DNA of 64,000 nucleotides from Okapia johnstoni (GCA_024291935.2 CM044305.1:91380397-91444396), one strand, 5' to 3'. Positions 33,605 through 45,282 are shown, numbered from the stretch's first letter. The notes: generated by a model not told the origin, from the letters alone. Translations and numbers: made by a program.

Positions 33605-36394
33605 TAGAGGAGAAGTAGCCAAGCCCACAGGTACAGGGTAGCAGAGGCCTGCATTCAATGTTCTAGACTTCCCAGGGCAGCAACATTTCCTCCACCACTA
33701 CTTCCTCTCTGGAGACATATACCAGAGCTCCCCCTAAGTCTCCTTTTGGGCTGCCTTCCAACATATGAAGCAAGGTGTGGATCACTCCTGATCCAGCTCT
33801 CTTGGAGCCGCTGCACAGTTGTTTCTATTGGAAATAGATTATGGACCAGGAAAACGGAAAATCTGATGGTGTTTCCAGTCCCCAGTCTCTGTAAAAAGCG
33901 CTAATACAGCTGCCCTTTTTCACTCTCTCAAAGGAGAGGGAGCAAGTTTTCTAAAGCTCATAGGCCCAGGGCATAGAGGTTTATGAAGGAGATGTTGGTG
34001 TTAAAAAAGAAAATTTTACAGAGCAGCTTCTATCCTGCTTCCAAATCAGCATAGCTGGCATCACTCTTTGGGTACCTGCTCCCACACATTTCACTCTGTA
34101 AAACTTTCATTCTACTAATTATGGCAAGATTCAGTCATCCTCAATTCCCCCTTTTTACAGATATTCCTTGCCTGTAAGAATAAAAAAAAATAAAGGAAAA
34201 AGGAAGCCACCAGGAACTCCCAGCCTCTAGTTCTGTAACTGATAGGATGGGATCCACAGGATGAGAGACTCATGACGAAGGAGCCAGTGTGATAAGGCAG
34301 GTCAGCCTTCACCCTTCACCTGCCACATCATGGACTAAGACCAGAGGCCCCCATCAGAGCCTCCCACTGTTTCTCCCTTTGGACTAACTTCCACTCCAAC
34401 CAGCAAGTCCGGTGTCTTTGTTGATCTTTCCCTTTTATGAACCACCACACACTTTGCCCCTGAACAGCAAGACAGGGGTAAAGACATTAGACACCATGAG
34501 CTCCTTGCCTCTATAGTGGCACTAATACAGCAGTCCTGGTAAAATGAGAAAGGGAATCTCCATGAGCCTGAAGCTCAGAGCAGCACTGACCTGTGAAGCT
34601 GAGGCAGGTGTGATCTTCTCCCTTGTCCCTGCTGTTTTTTTCTGTGGAAAAAGTCATTAACTTGTGTCTCACGTGCTATAAGACAAACCCCCTCCTGGCC
34701 CCTCCTATTCCTCCAAAGGAAGCAGAGGTCACTCTTGACCTGTTCCCCATGTATTCCTTCCCTTGAGTGAAGATAAGGCTGGAAGAGGGAAGACATCAAG
34801 TCATCCAGCTTTATAAAGTTCCACTAGCCCAATACTGTAGAACAAACAAGGTTTTAGGCATGACAGAAGAGGAACACGTGAAACTTGTAACCTTTACAGC
34901 TCATGTTCTAAATAGCTGTAAAGAAAAGAGTATTGGGAGTAAGATTCAGACTGGCATCTAAGTCCACGCATTCACCTGAATAGGCAGCCTGGGACACAGA
35001 AACTTCTCCCCATCTCACACCACTTGAAGAAGCAGCCTGCCTCTGAGAATCTGTCGGGTGTGCTTGAATTCCAAACAGGGAGGAAGAATGAGAACTTTGG
35101 TCTGTCTAACAAAATGCTCGGGAAATCCAGCTCCTGGATGAGGTGGGCTTTGGAGGGGCAAGGCCAGTTAGCTGTGTGAGGGGCTCTCAGAGTCCTCGCT
35201 GCCCCTGCTGCTGCCGGGGTCACATACTCTCCCCTCCCCCGGAATGGAAGGGGCTGGTCCCCTTGCTCTTACTCTTGCCAGGTGAGGCAGGGAGCCATTT
35301 TGCACAGTGCTCTGCTGGAAAGAAAGTGGATAGTGTGGAACAGAGGAAGGGCATCTCAGAAGCAACAAAAGAAAGAAAATGTGAACTGAAGCACCGTCCT
35401 GTTTTCATAGAGCCATAGCAGCTTCTATATACTATATTTAACAGAAGCTCACAGTCTCCTCTTTGTAATTATTTGTATGCACCATCCGGACCTTCAAACT
35501 ATCTGTATTATCCACAATTATTGCAACTCATCTACATGCTCAGTTTCCCAGGAAGGGAAAAACCTCTCCTAACACTTAGTTTATGAATTCTGGGGAATCT
35601 GACTGGGGGAGATGTAGAAAAGCAAACAATTGGTAGGGCATATAATTATCTCTTTCAAAGGAAACACTCACCTCCAGCTGGCCTACTTGTGTAGGTTCTA
35701 GTGCCTGAAAAGAGAATTAATTAACCCAGGCAGGTCTCTAGTGCTTGCATGTCCTCCTTCAAAACCTATTTACAAACCTGCTTAGAAATGCTGGGCTTTT
35801 TTGCAAGCAGAGAGTTCACTTATAAATACAGCTGCAGATGGAATTCTTTGCAAATGGAAATGGAAAATTCTGAACAGGAATAACTTGACATTTGCTTCTG
35901 GAACAATGGTAAAATGTCAACATCTGCCATGAAAATATAGAACTATAAAATAATGATTAAGGGTCCTTTCAGGTTTTTTTTTAAATATATACCACTGTTT
36001 GGGTTTGGTTGTTTCACAAAGCTCTGTGCAGTATCACTTTACTACTATTTAAGCAACTGAGTAATTAAACAAGCACACTTTGATATTAAATTTTATTGAA
36101 ACATAATAATAGTCTCATTCTATCAGAGCTGTGGTCCATTCAGGCCAGAAGTCTCTCTTTTCCATGTACTAGAAGCTGGGTTTTTTGATAGCCTAAAAAT
36201 CCCTTCTTAATGATGATTTCAAAGATCTGGATTCACAGAAACATCCCAAATTCTGTTAAAAAATCCATTTTAATGTTATCACTTATAATTGTGCTAAAAC
36301 TTTTCTTAAATTTATTTACAATATGAACCAATACCAGCTCTTGAATGGCTCGTTAAATCTGCTGCCTATGGTGCTAAGTAGCACCTCCAACATT
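33605..36394. other. Longest stretch without recognised repeats
   Basis: About 2.8 kb in which I name no repeat. A GC-richer patch at about 35120-35300 includes TGCCAG followed by GTGAGG (35276-35287), a possible splice-donor consensus, but no exon can be supported. Frames at 35143-35418 (91 codons, plus) and 34972-35223 (83 codons, minus) show no recognisable domain. Confidence 0.5.
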
Positions 36395-36835
36395 TTTTTC
36401 TTTTTAAAAAAAATTTTATTGTGGTTAAAAAAACACACTTAACATAAAATTTACCATCTTAACCCTTTCTAAGTGTCCCATTCAGTAGTGTTAAGTATAT
36501 TCACATGGTTGTGCAATCAATCTCTAAAACTTTTTTGTCTTGCAAAACTGAAATTATACCCATTAAACAACACGTCCCCCTTCCCCCTTCCAATTCAGCT
36601 CCTAGCAACCACCATTTTATTTTGTTTCTATGAATTTGATCATTTGAAGTACCTCATATAGATGGAATCATACCATATTTGTTTGTCTTTTTGTGGCTGG
36701 CTTATTTCACTGAGCATGATGACTCAAAGTTCATCCATGTTATATCACGTGACAGGATTTCCTTCCTTTTTAAGGGTGAATAATATTCCATTGTATGCAT
36801 ATACCATGCTTTGTTTATCCATTCATCCATTGATG

Positions 36836-37042
36836 GTGTGTGTGTGTTCAGTCGCTCAGTCACGTCTGACTCATTGTGACCCTATGGACTGTAGTCTGCC
36901 AGGCTCCTCTGTCCATGAAATTTATCTGGCAAAAATACTAGAGTGGGTTGCCATTTCCTCCTCCAGGCAATCTTCTTGACCCAGGGATAGAATCTGTATC
37001 TCCTCCATTGGCAGGTGACTTCTTTACCACTGTACCACCATG
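36836..37042 (-). mobile_element. Bov-tA SINE with (GT)n tail
   Basis: A short GTGTGTGTGTG run at the left, then the complement of the monomer (TTCAGTCGCTCAGTCACG) to TGTACCACCATGG. It lies inside L1M. Confidence 0.9.
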
Positions 37043-38087
37043 GACACTTTCTTCTGCCTCTTAGCTATTGTAGATAATGTTGTTATGGACATGAGTGTGC
37101 AAGTATCTCTGCAAGATCCTGATTTCAACTGTTCAGGACCTATATCAAATCATGGGATTGATGGATCATATAGTAATTCTATTTTTAATTTTTTGAACAA
37201 TCACTATACTGTTTTCCATAGCATCTGTACCATTTTTCATTTCCCTTCAGTGCACAAAGGTTTCAATTTCTCCACATCTTATTTTCTGTTCTTTTTTATA
37301 GTAGCCATCCTAGTGGGATGTGACGTGGTATCTCTTTGTGCTTTTGATTTACATTTCCCTAATGGCTAATGATGTTGAGCATTGTTGGCCATTTGTATAT
37401 GTCTTTGAGAAATGTCTTTTCAAATTTTCTGTCCATTTTTTAATTGCGTTATTCGTTTTCCTGTTGTTCAGTCATAGAAGTTCTTTATATATTCTGGATA
37501 TTACCTCCTCATCAGACATAGGATTTACAAATCTTTTCTACCATTATATAGGTTACTTTTTAACTCTGTTTATTGTGTCTTTTTATGTGCAGAAGTTTTA
37601 AATTTTAACATAGTTGTATTTCTCCATCTTTATTTTTGTTACCTGTACTTTTGGTATCACAACTAGGAAATCTTTGAAAAATCTAATGTCATGAAGGTTC
37701 TACATTTAGATATTTGATCCATATTGAGTTAATTTTCATACATGCTATAGGGTCAAACTTGGTTTGTTTGCATATGGATTTGCAGTTGTTTCAGCACCAT
37801 TTGTTTAAGAGGATATTTTTCCCTTTTGAAATTCATGGTCTTGACAGCCTTGTAAAAAAAAATTTGACCATATATATGAAAATTTATTTCTAAGGTCTCT
37901 GTTCTATTCCAATGATCTGTAGGTCTGTCTTTATGCCAATACAACACTATTTTCGTAACTGTAGGTTTATAATAAGTTTTGAAATCAGCAAGTGTGAGAC
38001 CTCCAATCTCTTTCTTTTTTTCCAAAGATTGTCTTGGGCTATTCAGAGTCCCTGAAGATTCTATATGAATTTTAGATGGATCTTTCT

Positions 38088-38406
38088 TTTCTTAATTTAT
38101 TTATTTAAAAAAAATTTTTGTTGTTGTTGTTCTGGGTCATTGTTGCTGCACATGATCTTTCTCTAGTTGCAGTGCACTGGACTTCTTATTGGGATGGCTT
38201 CTCTTATTGTAGAGCACAGACTCTAGGCACATGGGCTTCAGTAGTTGCAGCATGCAGGCTCAGGAGTTGTGGCTTGTGGGCCCTAGAGCGTGGACTCAGT
38301 AGTTGTGACACACAGACCTAGTTGCTCAATGGCATGTGGAATCTTCCCAGACCAGGGATTGAACCCATGTCCCCTGCATTTGCAGGTGTACTCTCAACCA
38401 CTTCAG
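38088..38406 (-). mobile_element. tRNA-Glu (CHR-type) SINE with perfect TSD
   Basis: Full-length complement from (TTTA)n tail to CTCTCAACCACTTCAG. GATGGATCTTTCT is at 38075-38087 and again at 38407-38419, an exact 13-bp TSD in L1M. Confidence 0.94.
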
Positions 38407-38547
38407 GATGGATCTTTCTGTTTCCACAAAAAATGCAATTAAATCTGTAGATTACTTTGGGTACTATTGACATCTTAACAATATTAAGTTTTCTAATCCC
38501 ATAAACACAAGATGTTTTCCATTTATTTGTGTCTTCTCTGTTCTTAA

Positions 38548-39375
38548 AAAAAAATACCTGTACTAAGATATAATTAATATACCATAAAACTCACTCATTT
38601 TGGAGTTCCAAATATTTTTCTCTCAGTCCATAGGTTGCCTTTTATTTTGTTGATGGGCTCATTTGCTGTTCAGAACTTTTTAATTTACATAGTAACATTT
38701 GTCTATTCATGCCTTTGTTGGCTGTGCTTTCTGTGTCGTATTTAAGAAATCATTGCTAAAATCAATGTCAAGAAGATTTTCCCCCTTTTTTATTCTAGGA
38801 TTTCTATGGATTTGGGTCTCATTTAAGTCTTTAATTCATTTTTTTGTTGCTTTTTGTATATTATGTAAGATAAGGGTCCATATTTCATTCTTTTGCATGT
38901 GGACATCCAGTTTTCCCAGCACCATTTGTTGAAGGACTGTCTTTTCCCCATTCAATGGTCTTGAGAGTCTTATTGAAGATCAGTTGGCTACATTTGTGTT
39001 GGCTTATTTCTGGGCTCTCTAGACTGTGCCATTTGTCTATGTGTCTTTTTTTATGCCAGTGCCATACTGTTTTGTTTACTGTATCTTTGTAATATATTTT
39101 GAAATCAGGATATGGGATGCCCCCAACTTTGTTCTTTTTTGCACAAGATTTCTTTGTTTATTTGGGGTTTTTGTGGTTCCATATGAATTTTATTATTGTT
39201 TTTCTATTTTTTAAAGAAATGCCATTGTGTTTTGATAGAGATTGCATTGAATCTGTAGATAGCTTTGGGTAATATGGACCTTTTAACAATACTAATACTT
39301 CTGATCCATGGACATGGGATATTTCTCCATTTATCTGTGTCTGCTTTCTTTTATCTAGAGTTTTATAGTTTTTTT
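38548..39375 (-). mobile_element. L1M ORF2 region, antisense
   Basis: A second L1M piece: CATTGCTAAAATCAATGTC, TTTTCCCAGCACCATTTG, TTGAAATCAGGATATGG, TTTGGGTAATATGGACC. It overlaps in content with 36395-38543, so it is a separate insertion and not a continuation. Confidence 0.82.
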
Positions 39376-39566
39376 TTAATGAATGATAGCTAGTTGTATT
39401 AATATGCCACATTTTGTTTATCCATTCATTAGTGGATGGACATTTGAGTTATTGTCATTTCTTGGCTATTATAAATAATGCTGTTATGAAAATCAGTGTA
39501 CAAGTTTTGTTTATATGTATTCTTTCAATTCAATGTCTTTTAGTATATTTACAAGCCTGTGTAACA

Positions 39567-39640
39567 GTCCTACAGTCACACTACCCTGAATGTACCTGAT
39601 TTTCTCTGATCTCAGAACTTGGTTAGTACTCAAAGGGAGA
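39567..39640 (+). pseudogene. 5S rRNA pseudogene fragment fused to BovB
   Basis: The sequence starts at 5S nucleotide 1 (GTCCTACAGTCACAC against the 5S start GTCTACGGCCATAC) and continues ACCCTGAATGTACC, CTGATCTCAGAA, then GGTTAGTACTC and GGGAGA. Most differences from 5S fall at former CpG sites. About 17 nt are deleted after CTCAGAA, removing most of the internal A box, so RNA polymerase III transcription is not expected. It ends near 5S position 90, where BovB begins. It cannot be a working 5S gene. The whole composite 39567-40435 appears to be one insertion. Confidence 0.85.
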
Positions 39641-40435
39641 AATATCAAACCACAGATATGCAGATGACACCACTTTAATGGCAGAAAGTGAAGAGGAACT
39701 AAAGAGCTTCTTGATGAGGGTGAAAGAGAAGCATGAAAAAGCTGGCTTGAAACTCAACATTCAAAAAACTAAGACCATGGCATTTTGTCCCATTACTTCA
39801 TGGCAAATAAAAGAAGAAAAAACGGAAACAGTGAGAGACTTTATTTTCTTGGGCTCCAAAATCATTGCAGACAGTGACTGCCGCCATGAAATTAAAAGAC
39901 ACTTGCTCCTTGGAAGAAAAGCTATGACAAACTTAGACAACATATTAAATAGCAGAGACATCACTTTGGCTACAAAGGTCCATATAATCAAAGCTATGTT
40001 TTTTCCGGGAGTCATGTAGAGATGTGAAAGTTGGACCATAAAGAAAGCTGAGGGCTGAAGAACTGATGCTTTCAAATTGTGGTGCTGGAGAAGACTCTTG
40101 ACAATCCCTTGGACTACAAGGAGATCAAACCAGTCAATCCTAAAGGAAATCAACCATGAATATTCATGAGAAGGACTGATGCTGAAGCTGAAGCTCCAAT
40201 AATTTGGCCACCTGATGCAAACAGCCAACTCATTGCAAAAGCTTCTGATGCTGAGAAAGATTGAAGGCAAAAGAAGAAGAGGGTGGCAGAGGATGAGATT
40301 GTTAGATAGCATCACCGACTCTATGGACATGAATTTGAGCAAACTTCAGGAGATAGTGGAGGACAGAGGAGCCTTGCGTGCTGCAGTCCATGGAGTACAA
40401 AGAGTCAGATATGACTTACTGACTGAACAACAACA
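39635..40435 (+). mobile_element. BovB LINE 3' part of 5S-BovB chimera
   Basis: BovB begins at GGGAGAAATATCAAACC, shared at its first six bases with 5S, and runs to the tail GACTGAACAACAACA. It retains the YADD codons near 39657-39668 and a 113-codon ORF at 39678-40019, then stops accumulate. TGTAACA (39560-39566) precedes the 5S part and TGCAACA (40436-40442) follows the tail, a 7-bp near-identical TSD around the composite. Confidence 0.92.
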
Positions 40436-41045
40436 TGCAACAATCACCATTCTCTAATTCCAGAATATTTTCACCTACCCAAAAAAGAAACCCTATACCT
40501 ATGTAGTCATTCCCCATTCTCTACTCCCACCCAGCCTTTGGCAACCACTATTCTACTTTCTGTCTCTATATATTTGCCTATTTTGGACATTTCATATAAG
40601 GGGAATCATATGATCTTTGTCCTTTTGTGTCTGTTTCTTTCACTTAGCATAATGCTTTCTAGTTTCTTCCGTGTTGAATAAGGATTTCATTCTTTTTTAT
40701 GACTGAATAATACTCCGTTTTATGAATATACAACATTTGTTTATCCATTAGTCAGCTGATGAGCATTTGTATTGTTTCCACTTTTTAGCTTTCATGAATA
40801 GTGTTGCTGGGAACATTTGTGTACAAGTTTTTGTGTGGATGTATGTTTTCAATTCACTTGGACATTTTCAATATCTTTAGGAGTGGTATTACTGAATCAT
40901 ATGTTTACTTTGTTTAAGTTCTTTAGAAACTGCCAAACTGTTTTCTAATGAACTAAACCTTTTATATTCCAACCAACAATGTATGAAGTTTCCAATTTCT
41001 TCATGTCTTTACCAATATTTGTTATTATTTATCTTCCAAATATTT

Positions 41046-42009
41046 GGGTTTTCTTACCAATAGACTTCTTTGCTTCTCAGCACTTTGTTAGCCTTCCCTC
41101 AGTATGGTTGTCTCAGATGGAGTGTGTTCAAAGTCTTCCTGCTGAACCTCTGTAGTGGGGTTAATTCGAGCAGTAGGCTAGAGCAAGATGAACTGATTAA
41201 GGTGTTTGATTTATGTTTCCTGCTTTGAGAGCATATAGCTGCTCCCAAAGGAATGGTCTTCCAGAAACTTTTATTACCACTCTACTATATGATAATGCTT
41301 TAAAGGTGAAAGAACAGTTTTCACTAGAGGGGTGTTTGTATTTCTCCATAATGTCAATCGGCTTTCCACCTACTTCTTTGTCTACACTAATCAAAACTTG
41401 AAGGAAGAAAGATGGATAATGTAACATGCTGCCCTTCTTTCACCCCAAAAGCCTAAGATCCTGTAATGGTTTTTGTAAAATCAGAACATGATTACCTAAG
41501 AAACCATGACTCCATGTAGGAAGGTCCTGTTGTCTTTCCTTTCTGTACTATTCACTCTTCTGTTTCCATTTTCTTTATGATGAATCAGCCTTTAAAATGC
41601 CATGAAAATTCTCAAATATGTAGGCACTGACAATTTTTAAGTAATTGCAGCTCCTAGTAAAGAGGTTTTTCCAATTTTGAAATTTTCTATTTTTAAACAT
41701 ATCTTAAACATACAAAATTGTTTTGAAGAGAGTTACGTAGTTTTCTTACATGAGAAGTGGAATGGCAAAGTTGGAAGCAATATTTAAGCATATTCTCAAC
41801 AATCCATTTGAATTTCATTTGTAGGAAAGAGTATACTTTTAAGACACAACAGGACATAGCTTTTTTGCCTCACTCTGGGAATCCAAACAAGTGAGTTGCA
41901 TTTACATCTCAGCCCCCAACTTGATAAGTGGAATTCTAGATCATTATATTTGTTTGCAAATAAGTACCAAGCAGTTTTAAAGGTCTGATATTCTCACTGA
42001 GATTTAATT
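41046..42009. other. No recognised element
   Basis: About 960 bp unassigned between two L1M blocks. Short frames (for example 41213-41401) have no domain. Confidence 0.45.
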
Positions 42010-42342
42010 TATGTACCAAAAACTTCACCATTTTAAAGTATGCAATTCAGTGGTTTTTAGTATATTTAAAAGGTTGTGCAATCCTCACCACTCCTTAAAT
42101 CCAGGAAATTTTCATCACCCTAAAGAGAAACCCCACACTCAGTATCAGTCACTCCCCTCTCCTTCTTCCCACCAGCCAATGACAACCACTAATGCACTTT
42201 CTGCCTTTATGGATTTTCCTATTCCGGACATCTCATATGAAAGGAATCAAACACTACATGGTCTTTCTGACCAGGTGTTTTCATGAAGCATGTTTTAAAG
42301 GTCCATCAATGATGTAGCAGGTATCAGTGCTTCATTACTTTT

Positions 42343-42984
42343 TAAAAATTTTTATTGGATTATGGTTAATCCAATGTGTCGGTTTCAGATGTACAGCAAA
42401 GTGATTCAATTATACATGTACATATATTCATTATTTTTCAGATTCTTTTCTCATATAGATTATCACAGAATATTGAGCAGAATTCCTCAACAGTAGGTCC
42501 TTGTTGTTTGTTTATCTTATATATAGTAGTGAGGCTTCCCTGGTGGCTCAGTGGTAAAGAATCTGCCTGCCAATGCAGAAGACGTGGGTTTGATCCCTGG
42601 GTCAGGGAAGAACCCCTGGAGAAGGAAATGGCAACCCACTCCAGTATTCCTGCCTGGGAAGTCCCATGGACAGAGGAGGCTGGCAGGCTCCAGTCCATGG
42701 GGTTGCAAAGAGTTGGACACAACTGAGTGACTAAACAACAACATATAGTAGTGTGTATATGTTAATCCCAGGCTCCCGATTTATTCCTCCCCTGCCCCGC
42801 CACAGTTCACTTTTGGTAACCATAGATCTGTTTTTGATATCTGTAATCTTGTTTCTCTTTTGTAAATACGTTCATTTGTATCATGTTTTAAAATTAGATT
42901 CCACATATGAATGATATCATGTGATATTTATCTTTGTCTGACTTACTTCACTTAGTATGATAATTTCTAGGTCCATCCATGTTG
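42343..42984 (-). mobile_element. L1 3' end with perfect 17-bp TSD
   Basis: Artiodactyl L1 3' UTR complement (TTTTTATTGGATTATGG; GTACAGCAAAGTGATTC; CTAGGTCCATCCATGTTG). AGTGCTTCATTACTTTT occurs at 42326-42342 and 42985-43001. It is itself interrupted by a Bov-tA. Confidence 0.94.
42532..42742 (+). mobile_element. Bov-tA SINE with perfect 11-bp TSD
   Basis: Full monomer AGGCTTCCCTGGTGGCTCAG to GACTAAACAACAAC. ATATAGTAGTG is at 42521-42531 and 42743-42753. Well preserved. Confidence 0.96.
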
Positions 42985-43503
42985 AGTGCTTCATTACTTT
43001 TAATTGCCAAATACTATTCCAATGTCTGTATATACCACATTTTACTTATTCATTCATCAGTTGGTGGACATTGGAGTTCTTTCCACTTTGGGGCTATTAT
43101 GAATAATGCTTCTATGAACATTTGTATACTAGTTTTTGTGTGGATATCAGTTTTCGTTTCCCTTGAATACATACCTAGGAGTGGAGTTCCTTGAATATAC
43201 GATAACTCTATGTTTGACCACTAAAGGAATTGCCAGTCTGTATTCCATAGTGACTGCACCACCTTATACTATCACTAGCGTGGGTCAGTGTTCTCCTTTC
43301 ACCAACATTTAATATTGTTTGCTTTTATATATTTATATAATACCCTAGCCATTATAGCTACCCTAGTGGGTATGAAGTGGTATCTCATCATGTTTTGATT
43401 TGCATTTCCTTAATGACTAATGATTTTGAGCATCTTTTCAGGTGCTTTTTAACCATTTGTGTATCATCTTTGGGAAAGTGTATATTCAAATTCATTGCCC
43501 ATT

Positions 43504-43852
43504 CTCTTTTTTAAAAAAATATTTAGTCACACCCCCATAGCATGTGGGACCTTAGTTCCCTGACGAGGGGTTGAACCTATACCCCTTGCATTGGAAAGTA
43601 AGTAAGTAAGTGTTACTTGCTCATTCTTGCCTGACTCTTTGCAACCCCATGGACTGCAGCCCACCAGGCTCCTCTGTCCATGGGATTCTCCAGGCAAGAA
43701 TACTGGAGTGGGTTGCCATTTCCTTCTCCAAGGGATCTTCCCAACCCAGGGATCGAACCCGGGTCTCCTGCACTGCAGGCAGATTCTTTACCGACTGAGC
43801 TACAAGGAAAGCCAAAGAAGAGTCTTATCCACTGGACTTCCAGGGAAATCCC
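43504..43852 (-). mobile_element. tRNA-Glu (CHR-type) SINE, split
   Basis: Complement pieces at 43504-43600 (GGGACCTTAGTTCCCTGACG) and 43816-43852 (CTTATCCACTGGACTTCCAG). CATTGCCCATT is at 43493-43503 and 43853-43863, an 11-bp TSD in L1M. Confidence 0.9.
43601..43815 (-). mobile_element. Bov-tA SINE inside CHR-type SINE
   Basis: (AAGT)n-type tail at 43595-43612, then the complement of a nearly canonical monomer ending CGACTGAGCTACAAGGAAAGCC. The good match to the family suggests recent insertion. Confidence 0.94.
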
Positions 43853-44432
43853 CATTGCCCATTTTCTAATTGAAACGCCTTTTTATTGTTGAGTTGTAAG
43901 AGTTCTTTATATATTTTGTATGTAAGACATATCGTATATGTGATCTGCAAATGTTTTCTCCCATTCTGTGGGTTGTTTCATCACTTTCTTGATGGCACCT
44001 TTTCAAGTATAAAAGTTTTAATATTCATGAAATTATCTGTTTTTTTCTTTTGGTTTCTTGTGCTTTTGGTTTCTTATCTAAAAAGTGCCTAGATTCTCTA
44101 ATCCAGGTCATGAAGATTTACACCTATTTTCCTTCTAAAAGTTTGATAGTGTTGGCTCTTTGATCCATTTTAAATTAATTTTTGGTATATAGTGTGAGGT
44201 AACTTCCCTCTTTTGCATGCAAATATACATTTATCTCAGTACCTTTCATTGAAAAGACTATTCTTTCCCCATAGAATGGTCCTAGCACCCTTGTTGAAAA
44301 TCAATTGACCTTATAAGTGAGGGTTTACTTATGGACTTTCTTTCTTACTCCTTTGATCTATATGCCTTTAGGCCAGTATCACACTGCCTTCATTAAAGTA
44401 GTTTAATAGTAAGTTTTGCAATCAGGAATTGT

Positions 44433-44880
44433 AAAATTCACATTCTTCGTCCTTCTGATCCCTCCAGTGGCTGCTTAGTTGCCGGTTTTCACTGTGGTTG
44501 TGGGCTGTTGATTTTTAAGGCTACCACAGGACTGGGGAGGCAGCATGGAAACAGAGGGACATTCTAATAACACAAGGCTTACTGTTCTTATCAAGATTAA
44601 CCCATTTTCTTGAAGAAATGCTCTCTGGATTTTTGTAAGCTTTCAGTTATTTTCTGGAATACTGGAAATGTTACTTTTGACATTTTTTGGCTAGTGTTTT
44701 TATTTCTTTTATGGAAGGGAGGGTTTTCAGAGTTCCTCATTTCATCATTCTTGAAGTCATCCAGATCTGAGTTTTTAACCTCTACTACTTCCTCCTCCTT
44801 TGCACCAAATGTTATTAGACCAACTTGTGCAGCTTTCTAGGAATTGAATAGGTAACAGAATCACAGGTTATCACATGCAT
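44433..44880. other. Unassigned, probably old repeat
   Basis: No confident family. The text TTTATTTCTTTTATGGAAGGGAGGG with TTTTCAGAGTTCCTCATTTC has the look of an interspersed repeat, but I cannot name it. Confidence 0.35.
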
Positions 44881-45102
44881 TTGGGCTTCCCTGGTGGCCC
44901 AGAGGGTAAAGAGTCTGCCTGCAATGTGGGAGACTTGGGTTCGATCCCTAGGTCGGGAAGATCCCCTGGAGAAGGAAATGGCAACCCACTCCAGTATTCT
45001 TAGGTGGAGGATCCCCATGGACAGAAGAACCTGGTGTGCTACATTGCATAGGGTCACAAAGAGTGGGACATGAGTGCACGGCTTCACTTTCTTTCTTTCA
45101 CA
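44881..45102 (+). mobile_element. Bov-tA SINE
   Basis: GGGCTTCCCTGGTGGCCCAG start to GGCTTCACTTTCTTTCTTTC end. Full monomer. Confidence 0.94.
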
Positions 45103-45213
45103 AACCAGCATAAAACTTCTGTGTAAGACAGGATCCTTGTCTTTTTATGTATTAATGTGTATATCACTTACCCACATTGAAGTAGAGTATTAAAATGGGA
45201 AATTCTGTCACTT

Positions 45214-45214
<1 letters not shown>

Positions 45215-45263
<49 letters not shown>
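45215..45263. repeat. (AT)n microsatellite, about 24 units
   Basis: Perfect AT dinucleotides, followed by GATCATATATATATGATC (45264-45281), a palindromic segment extending cruciform potential. Likely length-polymorphic. Confidence 0.95.
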
Positions 45264-45266
<3 letters not shown>

Positions 45267-45282
45267 CATATATATATGATCC

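Larger units (their letters stand above)
36395..38543 (-). mobile_element. L1M 3' end and ORF2, antisense, twice interrupted
   Basis: Complement of L1M from 3' UTR (ATTTTATTGTGGTTAAAAAA, TTCAGTAGTGTTAAGTATA) into ORF2 (TTGGTATCACAACTAGG, TTTCAGCACCATTTGTTTAA). Segments are 36395-36835, 37043-38087 and 38407-38543, with a Bov-tA and a CHR-type SINE in the gaps. Confidence 0.88.
39385..41045 (-). mobile_element. L1M 3' end, antisense, target of chimeric insert
   Basis: L1M complement at 39385-39559 (CTATTATAAATAATGCTG; TTTTAGTATATTTACAAG) and 40436-41045 (CAATCACCATTCTCTAATTCC; CCACTATTCTACTTTCTG; TTTCACTTAGCATAATGC). The sequence reads across the 39567-40435 insert when that is disregarded. 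39385-39540 may itself be a separate small L1M piece. Confidence 0.78.
42010..44432 (-). mobile_element. L1M 3' end to ORF2, antisense, heavily nested
   Basis: Host pieces at 42010-42342, 42985-43503 and 43853-44432 (AATTCAGTGGTTTTTAGTAT; CATTCATCAGTTGGTGGAC; GTAAGAGTTCTTTATATAT; TTGAAAATCAATTGACC). Gaps hold a younger L1 with a Bov-tA inside it, and a CHR-type SINE with a Bov-tA inside it. Confidence 0.88.

Noticed and set aside
35143..35418. 91-codon frame in GC-richer patch as an exon
   Set aside because: No recognisable domain, no paired splice sites bounding the frame, and a competing frame exists on the other strand. Kept only as a finding for conservation testing.
38088..38406. tRNA gene in SINE heads
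   Set aside because: The tRNA-like heads of CHR-type and Bov-tA SINEs have decayed arms and continue straight into SINE bodies. No complete cloverleaf is present.
39567..39640. Functional 5S rRNA gene
   Set aside because: It covers only about the first 90 nt of 5S, has an internal deletion removing box A, and shows many CpG-type changes.
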